Source: Bacillota bacterium (GTDB taxonomy: Bacteria; Bacillota_A; Clostridia; Lachnospirales; Lachnospiraceae). Taken from it: a stretch of DNA of 64,000 bases. Positions within the stretch are counted from its first letter, which is position 1, and every line of letters begins with the position of its first letter. Made by a program: the position numbers and the translations under genes. Below, one piece after another: positions 53,001 through 63,078 of this stretch. The DNA lies in NCBI GenBank assembly GCA_023443625.1, contig JAEZTQ010000017.1, forward strand, positions 1 to 64,000. Reading direction: 5' to 3'. The notes beneath the pieces are model-generated. The model made no database searches and had not been told where the DNA came from. It worked only from the letters and a program-made list of their open reading frames with translations.

Positions 53001-53849
53001 ATGAAGATAAAAAGTAAATTAAGATTCGCTATTCTCCTCCTATTAACACTTTTTACTTGGTTACCCATATGGACCTTGGTGTCAGGATCCTTTATGGGGG
53101 CAGATGAGGTTCTGGTTAGGGTGGGCCCCGTTTTAAATCAAAGCCAGGGGGCAGCGACTTGGTCCTTCCTGCCCCAGTATCCTACCTTACGTGCTTACGT
53201 TGAGTTGTTGTTGGATTCCCCTAATTTTTTTATTATGTTTTGGAATTCCTGTATTCAAGTAATTCCGGTACTTATCGGTCAGCTTTTTATAGCTGTTCCG
53301 GCGGCCTGGGCTTTTGCAAGATTTAAATTCCGAGGGAAAAAAGCTCTATTTATTTTATATATTATTCTTATGATTTTGCCATTTCAGATTACCATGGTAT
53401 CCAGTTATCTCGTGCTGTTCAAACTAAGGCTTACGGGCAGTCACCTGGCTCTGATTTTACCCAATATTTTTTCTGCATTTCCTGTGTTTGTTATGGCCAA
53501 ATTCTTTAAGACAGTTCCTTATTCCTTAATTGAAGCAGCAAAACTAGATGGTGCGGGAGAACTCTACATATTTATGCGTATAGGAATTCCTATGAGTACA
53601 TCAGGAATTCTTTCTATTTTTATACTTGGGTTTTTGGAATATTGGAATGCTATAGAGCAGCCCTTGACATTTCTGGCAAATAACAAGAAGCTCTGGCCTT
53701 TAACCCTGTATCTTCCCAATATAACAACCGATAAATTGCAGGTTGCATTTACTGCATCGGTATTCGTGATGTTTCCAGCACTTTTGTTATTTTTATATGG
53801 GCAGAAGTATTTGGAACAGGGGATTGCAGCCTCAGGCTTAAAAGAATGA
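53001..53849 (+). CDS. ABC sugar-type permease (MalG/UgpE type)
   Basis: The 282-residue membrane protein has six spans and the EAA loop SLIEAAKLDGAGELYIFMRI. Its stop overlaps the start of the adaptor gene, which ties importer-type and exporter-type genes into one transcript. Confidence 0.87.
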   Translation: MKIKSKLRFAILLLLTLFTWLPIWTLVSGSFMGADEVLVRVGPVLNQSQGAATWSFLPQYPTLRAYVELLLDSPNFFIMFWNSCIQVIPVLIGQLFIAVPAAWAFARFKFRGKKALFILYIILMILPFQITMVSSYLVLFKLRLTGSHLALILPNIFSAFPVFVMAKFFKTVPYSLIEAAKLDGAGELYIFMRIGIPMSTSGILSIFILGFLEYWNAIEQPLTFLANNKKLWPLTLYLPNITTDKLQVAFTASVFVMFPALLLFLYGQKYLEQGIAASGLKE

Positions 53850-55903
53850 GAGAGGAATATGATCTTATGGAAAATAGAATAAAAAAATTGCTAGTAGGTT
53901 TTTTTGTAATCATGTTAATCTTTACTTTCTTATCCAGGGCTGCTGCTTCTGCCCTGGTGGCTAAAGTACAGGTGGCTAATATTACAAGGGATAATCTGGT
54001 CTATAAAGCAAAGGGCACGGGTATTATTAAGGCAGATGCCCATAAATATGTAAATCTCTTAGACGGATATAAGGTTGGAGAAGTATATATAAAAGAGGGG
54101 CAGGAGGTAGACGTGGGTGATTTGCTGTTTTACTATGATATGAATAGTGTTCAGGAAAAAAAGTCTGATTTGGAGGCTGAACTGGAAAAGTTAAAGCTTG
54201 AGTACGATGCCATTGGTTTAACAGACCCAAGCATCTCTGATCCTGCTGAAATAGAAACGGCTGCCCTGGCTGCCAAAGTGGCAAAAGAAGATATTAAGAG
54301 GGCAGAGAATAACTTAGGGGACATACAAAAATACGAAAAAGATAAGAAGGTTAAGGAATATAAGGAAGCAGTTAGTGAATGGGAGAAGCTGGTAGCTTCA
54401 AAGGTGGAGGCTGAAATAGAAAAAGAAAGAAAAGTATCAGATGCAGAGGCGGAGCTTGCCAAACTAAAGGAACCGGAAGCTAGGGCAGAGCTGCTGATCA
54501 ATAATTATATTGCTTCTTTTGCTAGTCCCAATGAACTGCTAATTGATAAGGAATATGATAGGATATTTGACTTCTATTATGACGGGCAATATAAAGAGCA
54601 CCAGCAAAAGGTAAGTGAAGCAGAGAAAAAGCTTGCCAGGGCACAGGATGATTTGGTGGCTACCCAGGATAAGTGGGATAAAATTGTGTTCAATTTTGAT
54701 CCTTATGCAAAAGATGAGGAGAAGAATAGTTATTATGAAAAACTAAAATCGAAAAACGATGAAATAAATAATGCCAAGCGTATGGAAGCTGATGCAAAGG
54801 AAAGTCTATATCAACTCACCAAAGAGGATAAAATCCTTGAGGATGCTATCAGTACTTATCGCAGCTATGTGGAAAGTAATTCTGAATATGCCAGCATAAG
54901 TTTTGGGGCTTTATTAAAACGTTTAACGGAGGGAAAGACTACAGATCAATCAGAAATTGATGCTGCAACAAGGAAGCTTAGCAGAGCCAAGGAAGATAAG
55001 GAGTCAAATAGTATTGCCTGGGGAAAGAAAATTGAGGATGCAATAGAGAAGAAGAACCAATTAAATCAAAGCATACAGGCAATGGAGGATGGAAGTTATG
55101 ATTATACCGAAGTTTTGAAAGAAGAAAATAAAGCCCTGGAGGAAGGGAAAAGAGCTCTTACTAGGGCAGAGCTTCAACTGACACAGCTAGAGAATACCAA
55201 GGAGTCTGCAATAGAAAACCAAAAGAAGCAGGAGGCTTCTAATACGATACAGAGAGATATTCTTGAAATTGATAGGAAAAGCAAGGAGAAGGAACTTAAG
55301 ATTATTAAAGGTATTATATCTAAGGAGGGTGCAGTCCATACAACCGTAGCTGGTATAATCAAAGTAAGTCAAGTGGAAGAGGGTATTACATTGTCGGGCC
55401 AGGAGAAGCTTATCATCACTACCGGTGGGTACCAGCTTAACATGAAAACAGATATGGAGGACATGAAATACTTTGCAACAGGAGATGAAGTTACCATAAA
55501 AACAGGAGCAGATAATGCTACGATCATATCCCAAATTGAGAATATAGAACTTCCAGATGAGAATGGAAAGGTAAGCTTTACAGCCCTTTTACCAGAGGGT
55601 GATTATAAAATCGATGGCAGTCTGGACTTTGAATTAACCAAGGAATCAATGACCTACTCTATGTGCATTCCAATCCAGGCAATTCGTGAGGATAGGGAAG
55701 GTGCTTATGTTCTACTGGTTAAGGATAAGGACAGTGTTCTGGGAAAAGTTCAGGAAGCTTTTCGAATGAAGGTAACTGTCCTGTCCATGGATGATAAATG
55801 GTCTGCTATTGAAGCAGCAATATCCAAGGAGGATGCTATTATTATAGGAGGTAATAAGAATTTCTCAGAGGGTGATCGGGTGCGGATTTATGAAATGGAA
55901 TAA
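53846..55903 (+). CDS. HlyD-like membrane fusion/adaptor protein with long coiled coil
   Basis: The 685-residue protein has an N-terminal membrane anchor (about 13-32), a biotinyl-lipoyl-like half (YKVGEVYIKEGQEVDVGD), a very long coiled-coil region (about 95-495) rich in Glu, Lys and Ala, the second lipoyl half (HTTVAGIIKVSQVEEG), and a beta-barrel C-terminus. Usual adaptors have 350-450 residues; the extra length is all coiled coil. A start at ATG 53867, with GAGAGGA upstream, is an alternative. It should bridge the membrane protein encoded next to the cell-wall space. Confidence 0.8.
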   Translation: MREEYDLMENRIKKLLVGFFVIMLIFTFLSRAAASALVAKVQVANITRDNLVYKAKGTGIIKADAHKYVNLLDGYKVGEVYIKEGQEVDVGDLLFYYDMNSVQEKKSDLEAELEKLKLEYDAIGLTDPSISDPAEIETAALAAKVAKEDIKRAENNLGDIQKYEKDKKVKEYKEAVSEWEKLVASKVEAEIEKERKVSDAEAELAKLKEPEARAELLINNYIASFASPNELLIDKEYDRIFDFYYDGQYKEHQQKVSEAEKKLARAQDDLVATQDKWDKIVFNFDPYAKDEEKNSYYEKLKSKNDEINNAKRMEADAKESLYQLTKEDKILEDAISTYRSYVESNSEYASISFGALLKRLTEGKTTDQSEIDAATRKLSRAKEDKESNSIAWGKKIEDAIEKKNQLNQSIQAMEDGSYDYTEVLKEENKALEEGKRALTRAELQLTQLENTKESAIENQKKQEASNTIQRDILEIDRKSKEKELKIIKGIISKEGAVHTTVAGIIKVSQVEEGITLSGQEKLIITTGGYQLNMKTDMEDMKYFATGDEVTIKTGADNATIISQIENIELPDENGKVSFTALLPEGDYKIDGSLDFELTKESMTYSMCIPIQAIREDREGAYVLLVKDKDSVLGKVQEAFRMKVTVLSMDDKWSAIEAAISKEDAIIIGGNKNFSEGDRVRIYEME

Positions 55904-56957
55904 AAATCACTTAATTTTTGCTCTACTCCTCATAGCTGTAGTTGGGTTTTCAATCATGAAGGTTCAAGATGCTGCATTTATCAAAAGTCAGTATACTACC
56001 GTAAGTATCCGCTTTAAAACAGAAGGTGTTGTGGAGGAAGATATTCGTAAAGCCTTGGATAAGGAGAAAGACAAAGGAGGAAAATTCATACCAAGCATAA
56101 CAGCCTGGACACAGCTAGAAGAGGCAGAGGTAAGGAATAAGAATCTAAATCGGTCTAGGAAGGTGCCTATTCAGATTGTTGCTGGTGATATGTCCCTGAC
56201 AGCCCCAATGACCCTTTGCTACGGTAATTATCTTTATCAGTCAGACTCTAAGGGTTGTATTCTAGATAGGGATACAGCTTATCACCTCTATGGAACGGAG
56301 GATGCGGTAGGAAATATCCTATCTTATGACAAGCAAGAGTATCACATCAGAGGTGTTGTAAAATCCAGCAGACCCTTACTTATAATAGGGGGAGAGGCTT
56401 CCATGGTATATTCAAATCTTGAGCTCCAATATCCTAAAAAGCAACAAGAAATGGGAGAAGTATTGGCAGAGAGCTTTCTCTCTGGGAACGGTTTTACACA
56501 GGATTATGTTATGAATGATGGTTACTTCTATGGGAGCTTGATTTATTCTCTTTTAAATCTACCCCTATGGCTGTTTTATTCTATTCTTAATATTATTATC
56601 TTAAGATATCTATGGAAGATGAGAAGTGGGATAAGGCCTTATAAATTATCACTTTACACAATAATAGCAATCATATGTATGATAGGATATGGAGCTATAC
56701 TGTATCAATTTACCGGAAATCTTTTTTTTATACCAAGTAAGAGCATGCCAACAAAGTTTTCTGACTTTGATTTCTGGCGAGAGCTATCTTTAAAAACTAG
56801 GGAACATTTGCAGCAACTAAGGTATATGGTACCAAATGCAAAGGATGTATTCCTGGAAGAGGAGCTGTCCAAGTTGCCACTTAATTTAGCTGTCATGGTT
56901 CTTTTATATCTCTTGTTATTTATTCATGCCAGGACATGGCATAAAAAGGAAGATTAG
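55890..56957 (+). CDS. MacB-like membrane protein with extracytoplasmic domain
   Basis: The protein of about 355 residues has an N-terminal membrane span, an extracytoplasmic domain of about 170 residues with MacB-like character (YLYQSDSKGCILDRDTAYHL), and three more spans (about 205-230, 240-260, 325-345). It overlaps the adaptor gene. The start is uncertain: ATG 55890 or GTG 55872. It lacks the usual four-span FtsX core, so the family call is tentative. Confidence 0.55.
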   Translation: MKWNKNHLIFALLLIAVVGFSIMKVQDAAFIKSQYTTVSIRFKTEGVVEEDIRKALDKEKDKGGKFIPSITAWTQLEEAEVRNKNLNRSRKVPIQIVAGDMSLTAPMTLCYGNYLYQSDSKGCILDRDTAYHLYGTEDAVGNILSYDKQEYHIRGVVKSSRPLLIIGGEASMVYSNLELQYPKKQQEMGEVLAESFLSGNGFTQDYVMNDGYFYGSLIYSLLNLPLWLFYSILNIIILRYLWKMRSGIRPYKLSLYTIIAIICMIGYGAILYQFTGNLFFIPSKSMPTKFSDFDFWRELSLKTREHLQQLRYMVPNAKDVFLEEELSKLPLNLAVMVLLYLLLFIHARTWHKKED

Positions 56958-56987
56958 GGCGTATTTATTTTAAGCATATATTTAGAG

Positions 56988-57012
56988 GCTATGACTTTTG
57001 TCATAGCTTTTT
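56988..57012 (+). terminator. Rho-independent terminator within the transport locus
   Basis: GCTATGAC and GTCATAGC flank a TTTT loop, followed by five T residues. Confidence 0.8.
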
Positions 57013-57046
57013 CTATCTTTTATCACTTTTAGGGAAGGGATGCCAC

Positions 57047-57055
57047 TGCTATAAT
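57047..57055 (+). promoter_or_regulatory. Extended -10 promoter of the ABC exporter genes
   Basis: TGC followed by TATAAT at 57047-57055 lies 37 bp before the ATPase start and just after a terminator, so the exporter genes can be transcribed on their own. Confidence 0.6.
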
Positions 57056-57092
57056 TTACCTAACAATATGAGGTGTGGAGGGTAATAAATAA

Positions 57093-57863
57093 ATGGATAC
57101 AGTATTAAAATTAGAAGGATTAACAAAGAAGTATGATAATAAGCCTGTGGTTGATCATATTAATCTGGAAATTAAGAAGGGTGAGATCTTTGGCTTACTT
57201 GGGCCTAATGGGGCTGGCAAGAGTACTACCATGAATGCGGTATGCTCTTTGGTAAAGCCTACAGCAGGAAAAATCAAGTTATTTGGCTATGATATAAAAA
57301 TAGATATGAAAAAAGTTAAAGCAAAATTAGGCTATATCCCTCAGGAACTTGCAATTCACGGTAACTTAAAGGCTTGGGAGAATGTAGAGCTATTCACCTC
57401 CTTATACGGAATAAAGGGGGAGTCCCTTAAAGAGGCTGTAAGAGAAGCTCTGGAGTTTGTAGGATTGGAGGATAAGAAAAACACCTTTGTCAAGAATTTT
57501 TCAGGAGGAATGAAGAGAAGATTAAACATAGCCTGTGCCATTGGGCATAAGCCGGAGCTTCTCATCTTTGATGAGCCTACGGTGGGAATTGATCCCCAAT
57601 CTAGGAATTTCATATTAGATAGAATAAAGTACGTAAATGAGCAAGGAGCAACTGTAATCTATACCAGCCATTACATGGAGGAGATTGAAGCAATCTGTAC
57701 TAGAATAGCTATTATGGATAATGGAAAAATAATTGCAATAGGGACAAAGGAAGAGCTGGTTGAAATGGTAACTGCAGATAAAGATAGCAATATGACCTTA
57801 GAACAGGTATTTCTTACCCTCACGGGTAAAAAGTTGCGGGATTATGCAGAGGGGGAGATGTAG
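57093..57863 (+). CDS. ABC-2 transporter ATPase
   Basis: The 256-residue ATPase has Walker A GPNGAGKSTTM, signature FSGGMKRRL and Walker B LLIFDEPTVGID. It is of the drug/lipid exporter type and serves the two permeases encoded next. GGAGGG precedes the ATG. Confidence 0.92.
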   Translation: MDTVLKLEGLTKKYDNKPVVDHINLEIKKGEIFGLLGPNGAGKSTTMNAVCSLVKPTAGKIKLFGYDIKIDMKKVKAKLGYIPQELAIHGNLKAWENVELFTSLYGIKGESLKEAVREALEFVGLEDKKNTFVKNFSGGMKRRLNIACAIGHKPELLIFDEPTVGIDPQSRNFILDRIKYVNEQGATVIYTSHYMEEIEAICTRIAIMDNGKIIAIGTKEELVEMVTADKDSNMTLEQVFLTLTGKKLRDYAEGEM

Positions 57864-57864
57864 T

Positions 57865-58977
57865 ATGCCATTTATACTTATAAAAAATAATCTTAAACTC
57901 ATGCTGCGGAGTAAATGGATCTTATTTCTAATGATTATACTTCCAGTAGTCACCATTGCCCTATTATCCAATGCCTTTCAAGAGATGATGAAGTCTGCCT
58001 ATAGGTTCAGCGAATTTAAAGTTGGATACCGTATGGAGGAGGAAAGTATCTATAAGGACATATTTCCCATGTTGGAAAAGGAATGTGCAAAAAGAGATAT
58101 GATTCTAGTGGATTATCCCAGGGGAGATATTAGGGAGCTAATACAAAATAATACGGTGGCAGTATTTATCGAAATTAAGGATGATAACACCTATGCCTTA
58201 TATCGGTCAAATAGCAATAAAACAGAAGCAGCAATTGCAGAAAGTATCTTTTCTGTCTTCTTCTATGAGTTCAATGAAGGTTTGACCTTGCAGACCTATG
58301 GATTAGAACAAGGTCTATTAGAAATGCCTACGGTAGAGGGTGTAGATATAAAGCATGACTCATTAAATATTGATCCAGTTCCCTCCTCTACAGATTATTA
58401 TGGAATTATCTACATAGTATATTTTACCTGGTGTGGAATGGTGTCCCTAGTAGCAGTGGTTTCCAGTGAAAGAAAAAGTGCAATACCAAAGAGAATACGG
58501 GTATCCCATATATCTAAGATAGGCTATTATCTAGGTAAATTTATTCCTTGTACCTTGGCTATTTTTATAGAGGTATGTGCAGCTTGGGGATTATCGGTTT
58601 TTCTCATGGACATTCAATGGGGAAAGATAGGACTATCGGCCTTTATTTTATTCCTTCTATCCATGGCTGCCAGTGCTTTTGGACTCTTACTATTTCAGCT
58701 CTTTAATAATGTAGCCATCAGTATTGTAGCAGGTTTTGTAATTATATGGATAGAAGGTTTTTTGGGAGGCTCTTTCCAGACCTATATGTATTCCGGTCTG
58801 CCAGATAAGTTGGTGTATTTATCACCCCTATACTGGATAAACAGGACGCTGGTGGAATTTTCTACAAAGGGACAGAGCGATTATACTGTTGGATGTATTG
58901 TAATCATAGCAGGTATGATTGTTGTATTTGGTGTACTTGGGATTATATTAATGAATCGGAAAATGGAGGAGCAATAA
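57865..58977 (+). CDS. ABC-2 transporter permease 1
   Basis: The 370-residue protein has an N-terminal span, a large extracytoplasmic loop (about 40-185) and five C-terminal spans, the YhgE/DrrB-like ABC2 layout. ATG 57865 is two bases after the ATPase stop, with GGGGGAG upstream. It likely forms a heterodimer with permease 2. Confidence 0.85.
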   Translation: MPFILIKNNLKLMLRSKWILFLMIILPVVTIALLSNAFQEMMKSAYRFSEFKVGYRMEEESIYKDIFPMLEKECAKRDMILVDYPRGDIRELIQNNTVAVFIEIKDDNTYALYRSNSNKTEAAIAESIFSVFFYEFNEGLTLQTYGLEQGLLEMPTVEGVDIKHDSLNIDPVPSSTDYYGIIYIVYFTWCGMVSLVAVVSSERKSAIPKRIRVSHISKIGYYLGKFIPCTLAIFIEVCAAWGLSVFLMDIQWGKIGLSAFILFLLSMAASAFGLLLFQLFNNVAISIVAGFVIIWIEGFLGGSFQTYMYSGLPDKLVYLSPLYWINRTLVEFSTKGQSDYTVGCIVIIAGMIVVFGVLGIILMNRKMEEQ

Positions 58978-58978
58978 T

Positions 58979-60232
58979 ATGAATGGTTTTTTAGTTTTAT
59001 TTAAGACGAATTTAAAATTGCTTCTAAGAAATAGGGGATATTTAGCATTTATTATAATATTACCCATGTTATCCATAATCATGCTTAACATAAATAATAT
59101 AAACATTTCTGATGCAGATGGAAATGTTTATGCCATTCAAGAAATGAAAACAGAAAATAAAATGATATTAAATGTTACTAACTCTAAAATAAACGTTAAG
59201 ATATATGATTGCAGCAACTCAGAATTGTCTGAGTATATTATACAGGAGCTGGCTAATACAGGAGCATATCATATTTACCGCTATAAAAGTGAAGCAATTG
59301 ATATTGAGGAGGTAAGGGAAAAAGCACTATATTCTGCAAACCGTAATGTAGTCGCAGCTATCATTTATATCCCTGCATCATTTGAAGCTGAAATTCTAAG
59401 TGGGGATGACAGTAATATTGTATTATTTGATGCAACAAAGGATGGAAGAATTGAATTATTGGAGACAAATCTGAAGGCTTATCTGCAAACCCTTTATCAA
59501 TATAGAGCTGCTGTAGGCAATGATAAAGCAACCTTGCTAGATTTATTAAATACAACTATTGAGAATGCACCTTTGAAGGAAATTGTAAGTATAGAAGTAG
59601 GTGATGACCTGAACTTGACTGCTGATCAAATGGGCATGAGCTCCAGTATTGGATACTCAATTGCATTTTTAACCATCAGCTCTCTGTTTTGCGGGATATT
59701 CATTGCATCCACTGTAATTGAAGAGAGAAATAATAGGGTATTTAACAGGTTCCTCTTATCTACCTCCTCCCTGCTTAGCTATGGGTTCGTGAAAGTACTA
59801 ATGATACTTATGACAGCATTGTTGCAGACAGGAATTATTGCAATTGGAATTTTAGCATTTTTAAAAGATGATTTTGGGATCCCCTTTATTAGCTATCTCT
59901 TCCTGGTATTTTGTCTTGGACTGATTTTTAATCTCTTCAGTGTAGTAATTGGTATATTAACAAATAATGTGCTTACGGCTAATTACATTGTCTTTCTTGT
60001 GTGGTGTTTATCAGCGATATTAGCTGGGCTTTACTTTCCTCTTGATGGAGCTTCAAAATGGTGGGTAAGGGTATCCCTCCTTATGCCTCAGCGTTGGGTG
60101 GTGAAGTCTGCTGAGATGATTATGGCAGGAAAGAGTGGTGTCTACAGCATGTTTATTCTAGTAGTATTAAGCTATGTGGTTGTAATTGTCAGTGTTGGCT
60201 TCGTTGGAATTAAGGTAAGGCCAAAAGAGTAG
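58979..60232 (+). CDS. ABC-2 transporter permease 2
   Basis: The 417-residue protein has the same layout as permease 1: one N-terminal span, an extracytoplasmic loop to about residue 215, then five or six spans with the SAILAGLYFPLDGAS segment common in ABC-2 proteins. It starts two bases after its neighbour. Confidence 0.85.
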   Translation: MNGFLVLFKTNLKLLLRNRGYLAFIIILPMLSIIMLNINNINISDADGNVYAIQEMKTENKMILNVTNSKINVKIYDCSNSELSEYIIQELANTGAYHIYRYKSEAIDIEEVREKALYSANRNVVAAIIYIPASFEAEILSGDDSNIVLFDATKDGRIELLETNLKAYLQTLYQYRAAVGNDKATLLDLLNTTIENAPLKEIVSIEVGDDLNLTADQMGMSSSIGYSIAFLTISSLFCGIFIASTVIEERNNRVFNRFLLSTSSLLSYGFVKVLMILMTALLQTGIIAIGILAFLKDDFGIPFISYLFLVFCLGLIFNLFSVVIGILTNNVLTANYIVFLVWCLSAILAGLYFPLDGASKWWVRVSLLMPQRWVVKSAEMIMAGKSGVYSMFILVVLSYVVVIVSVGFVGIKVRPKE

Positions 60233-60276
60233 GTGGATATATCTTAGTAAAATACTTATATGTCTAAGTGAAATTG

Positions 60277-60301
60277 TTATAATTACATTTGCTAATTATA
60301 A
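60277..60301. terminator. AT-rich hairpin between convergent genes
   Basis: TTATAATTA and TAATTATAA pair around a CATTTGC loop. It may end transcription from both sides, but the stem is weak. Confidence 0.35.
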
Positions 60302-60314
60302 ACACCCTACCCAA

Positions 60315-62084
60315 TCATATTTCTTTCTCAGTATAAGGAATTTTAAAAGAAATACAGGTTCCATAATTTTTTTTGCTTAAGATATGCAGTGCACTGTCTG
60401 TGCCATATTTTAACAAAAGACGACGGTTTATGTTCGTTAAACCGATATTTTCACTGGTTTCGTCAAAAATGCGTTTGTTAAGGAAATCAATATCCTTTCG
60501 ACTTAAGCCAACACCATTGTCTATCACAATGAAGTATACATATTCAAGGCGTTTATAAACGCGTACTTTTATATAGACCGGAGTATCTGGATCGGTAATA
60601 CCATGCTGGATACTGTTTTCGATTAAGGGTTGTAGCATTAAGCGAAAAACAGTTAGATCCAACAACTTTTCTTCTATTTCATAATAAATAATGAATTGCT
60701 CCCCAAGGCGAAGTTTTTGAATATCGGCATATTTTTTCAGATAACTAAGCTCATCTTCTAAACAAACCTGATGAATTGGGTTACCTAAAGAATACTTTAA
60801 GATGTCAGACAGATTTTGAATCATTCTGTTTAAGGTACTGGGAGATCCTGTTATACTAAGAGCTTCAAAATCCAATGTCTGGAGGGTATTAAAGAGAAAA
60901 TGGGGATTTATCTGAAGCTGTAGAGCAGCCAGTTCTGCTAATTCCTGCTTATACTGTTTTTCATTCAGTTGATGTTTTAAGTAGCTTGAGTTTAGGAAAA
61001 CGGATATTACATTGTTGAGAATTACATCATATTCATCATTTGCATCGGCTTCTATTCTCTGAGGGATGTTCCCCTTATCTGCTTCATCAAAGGTTTCAAT
61101 GATATGAGAAATCTGCTGAAAGTTTCTCTTGGTCACATAATAAGCCAGCAACAGGGAGATAATGCAATTTGATATAACTGCTCCAAACATGATGAATATA
61201 TTAGGCATGAATCGAAGAAATATTTTCTGCCTAGGAATAAGAGATGTGAGTGTAATTCCATAATCTTCATTATATAAAGATTGTACTAAATATTTTGTGG
61301 AACCTACCTTTATCCAAATAGAAGTATAAGGTACTTTTTTAAGAGAAAAATCAGGGAGATTTTTCGTAAAAAAATCACTGCCTGGCTCTAAGAATATACT
61401 GCTATTTTTATTCCCACAAAGAAATTGATTCCGCTGATTTAATAGAACCAAGTAGTTTTCCTCGGCACCGGCATTGTTTAAAACATTTTCAAATTCTTTT
61501 ATATTAATATTAACAACGATGACTCCTTTGACATTGGACATTCTTTGAAACATGGTGAGATATTTTTTTGGCTCTGCATAAGTATATTCCTGATACTCCC
61601 GTTTCTCGATCCATATTGTATCAGAAGAAGCGTTTAAATAGTTGGTATGCCAGTCCTTGTCCTTGGCAGTGGTAAGATGGGTGATGCCGTCTCCAGAAGA
61701 GAGAAAACTATCATATCCATCTAAATAAAGATAAATGGTATCAATATAGGAGTGAGCCTGAGCAACAGCACTTAAAGAAGCCTTGATGCTGTTAGAAAAG
61801 ATTAAATCGGTATATTCAAAGGTGGTACCTCTTAACAGCTTTTCCAAAGATAGAATCAACTGAGGGTTGTAAGTTAATAAATCATATTGGTATGCAGAGG
61901 CACTTAGGACAGTATTGAAATTATCGTTTATAATAGATAGCGTATTAGAAGCTTCCTGGGCAACTGAGGTTTTGTTCCCATTATAAAGAAAGAAGGTAGA
62001 TATGGAGGACAAAATTATGATGGGAATCAGCATGAACAAAAAGAAGGATTTCCACCGTTTAAAAAAGAATTTTTGCATCATCAT
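60315..62084 (-). CDS. YesM-type sensor histidine kinase
   Basis: The 589-residue protein has two membrane spans (about 12-32 and 285-305) around an extracellular sensor domain, a HAMP-like linker, and the LytS/YesM kinase domain with QINPHFLFNTLQTL and the ATP-binding GVGLSRKD region. Such kinases with YesN-type regulators control nearby sugar importers. ATG at 62084 follows AAGGAG; longer in-frame starts would overlap the regulator gene. Confidence 0.9.
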   Translation of the reverse strand: MMMQKFFFKRWKSFFLFMLIPIIILSSISTFFLYNGNKTSVAQEASNTLSIINDNFNTVLSASAYQYDLLTYNPQLILSLEKLLRGTTFEYTDLIFSNSIKASLSAVAQAHSYIDTIYLYLDGYDSFLSSGDGITHLTTAKDKDWHTNYLNASSDTIWIEKREYQEYTYAEPKKYLTMFQRMSNVKGVIVVNINIKEFENVLNNAGAEENYLVLLNQRNQFLCGNKNSSIFLEPGSDFFTKNLPDFSLKKVPYTSIWIKVGSTKYLVQSLYNEDYGITLTSLIPRQKIFLRFMPNIFIMFGAVISNCIISLLLAYYVTKRNFQQISHIIETFDEADKGNIPQRIEADANDEYDVILNNVISVFLNSSYLKHQLNEKQYKQELAELAALQLQINPHFLFNTLQTLDFEALSITGSPSTLNRMIQNLSDILKYSLGNPIHQVCLEDELSYLKKYADIQKLRLGEQFIIYYEIEEKLLDLTVFRLMLQPLIENSIQHGITDPDTPVYIKVRVYKRLEYVYFIVIDNGVGLSRKDIDFLNKRIFDETSENIGLTNINRRLLLKYGTDSALHILSKKNYGTCISFKIPYTEKEI

Positions 62085-62103
62085 ATAAAACAATCTCCTT
62101 GTG

Positions 62104-62847
62104 TTAGTGTATATTTTTTTCACGAAACTCACTAGGAGATATTTTATAATATTGTTTAAATGCCCTGGAGAAATTTTTGGGATTATCATAGCCAATATAG
62201 TAAGCAATCTCATAGTGCTTGTAGGAAATGTCGCATAGGAGTTCTGCTGCTTTTTTCATGCGAATTTTATTTAAATGTTCCGCAAAACCAGCTTGGGATT
62301 TTTCCTTAAAAAGTTTGGATAGGTAATTAGGACTTAAATTCACTTTAATAGCAGCCTCTTCCAAGGTTGCGTTTTGATAATTGGTTTCCAAATAGGCAAC
62401 CACTTCTGATATAATTTTACCATAGTAAGAAGAGGTCTTTTCTATGACAGGTACTTCGACATGATGTTTTTTATCAAGTAGCTGGCGAATTTGGGAAAAG
62501 CAAGTATAAAGATCCTCATACTTTATGGGTTTTAGCAGGTAATCCGTTGCATGATTTAAAATTGCCGATCGCATATAACTAAAATCGCTATAGCCAGTAA
62601 GAAATACATATAAGACATCTGGATAGTCCTGGGCCAAATAATTGCTTAATTCAATGCCAGACATAATGGGCATACGAATATCAGTTAAAACCACATCTAC
62701 TTTATGCGCTTGTATGTATTTCAATGCCTGGGCACCATTTGTAAACTGCCCATGCACTTGAAAACCATGTTGATTCCAAGGAAATAGATTTACAAGCCCT
62801 TCTCTTATTTTTAATTCATCATCAACAATAATTAATGAATATGTCAT
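62104..62847 (-). CDS. YesN-type response regulator with AraC DNA-binding domain
   Basis: The 247-residue protein has a receiver domain with Asp56 (VVLTDIRMP) and a C-terminal AraC-type double helix-turn-helix (NLSPNYLSKLFKEK and YDNPKNFSRAFKQYY). It is co-transcribed with the kinase gene 19 bp downstream and divergent from the binding lipoprotein at 63079, its probable target. Confidence 0.92.
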   Translation of the reverse strand: MTYSLIIVDDELKIREGLVNLFPWNQHGFQVHGQFTNGAQALKYIQAHKVDVVLTDIRMPIMSGIELSNYLAQDYPDVLYVFLTGYSDFSYMRSAILNHATDYLLKPIKYEDLYTCFSQIRQLLDKKHHVEVPVIEKTSSYYGKIISEVVAYLETNYQNATLEEAAIKVNLSPNYLSKLFKEKSQAGFAEHLNKIRMKKAAELLCDISYKHYEIAYYIGYDNPKNFSRAFKQYYKISPSEFREKNIH

Positions 62848-63078
62848 ATGTTTCCCCCCGCTTAGGTAAGTGAGCTTTTCTATTACATTATATAATAAAA
62901 TCCTTCTGTTTTACAGCATGAGTAAAAGGATTGGGTAAAAAATGAATAAGAATGATAATAAAAGAGGAAATTCTGCCTTAATAAGATAAAAAATGAAGAA
63001 AAATAGTAACAAAGAGGATTGGAATAACCATAGATTATCGTTAAAATAAAGTCACAAAATAAAAAAGGGAGGTACAAA

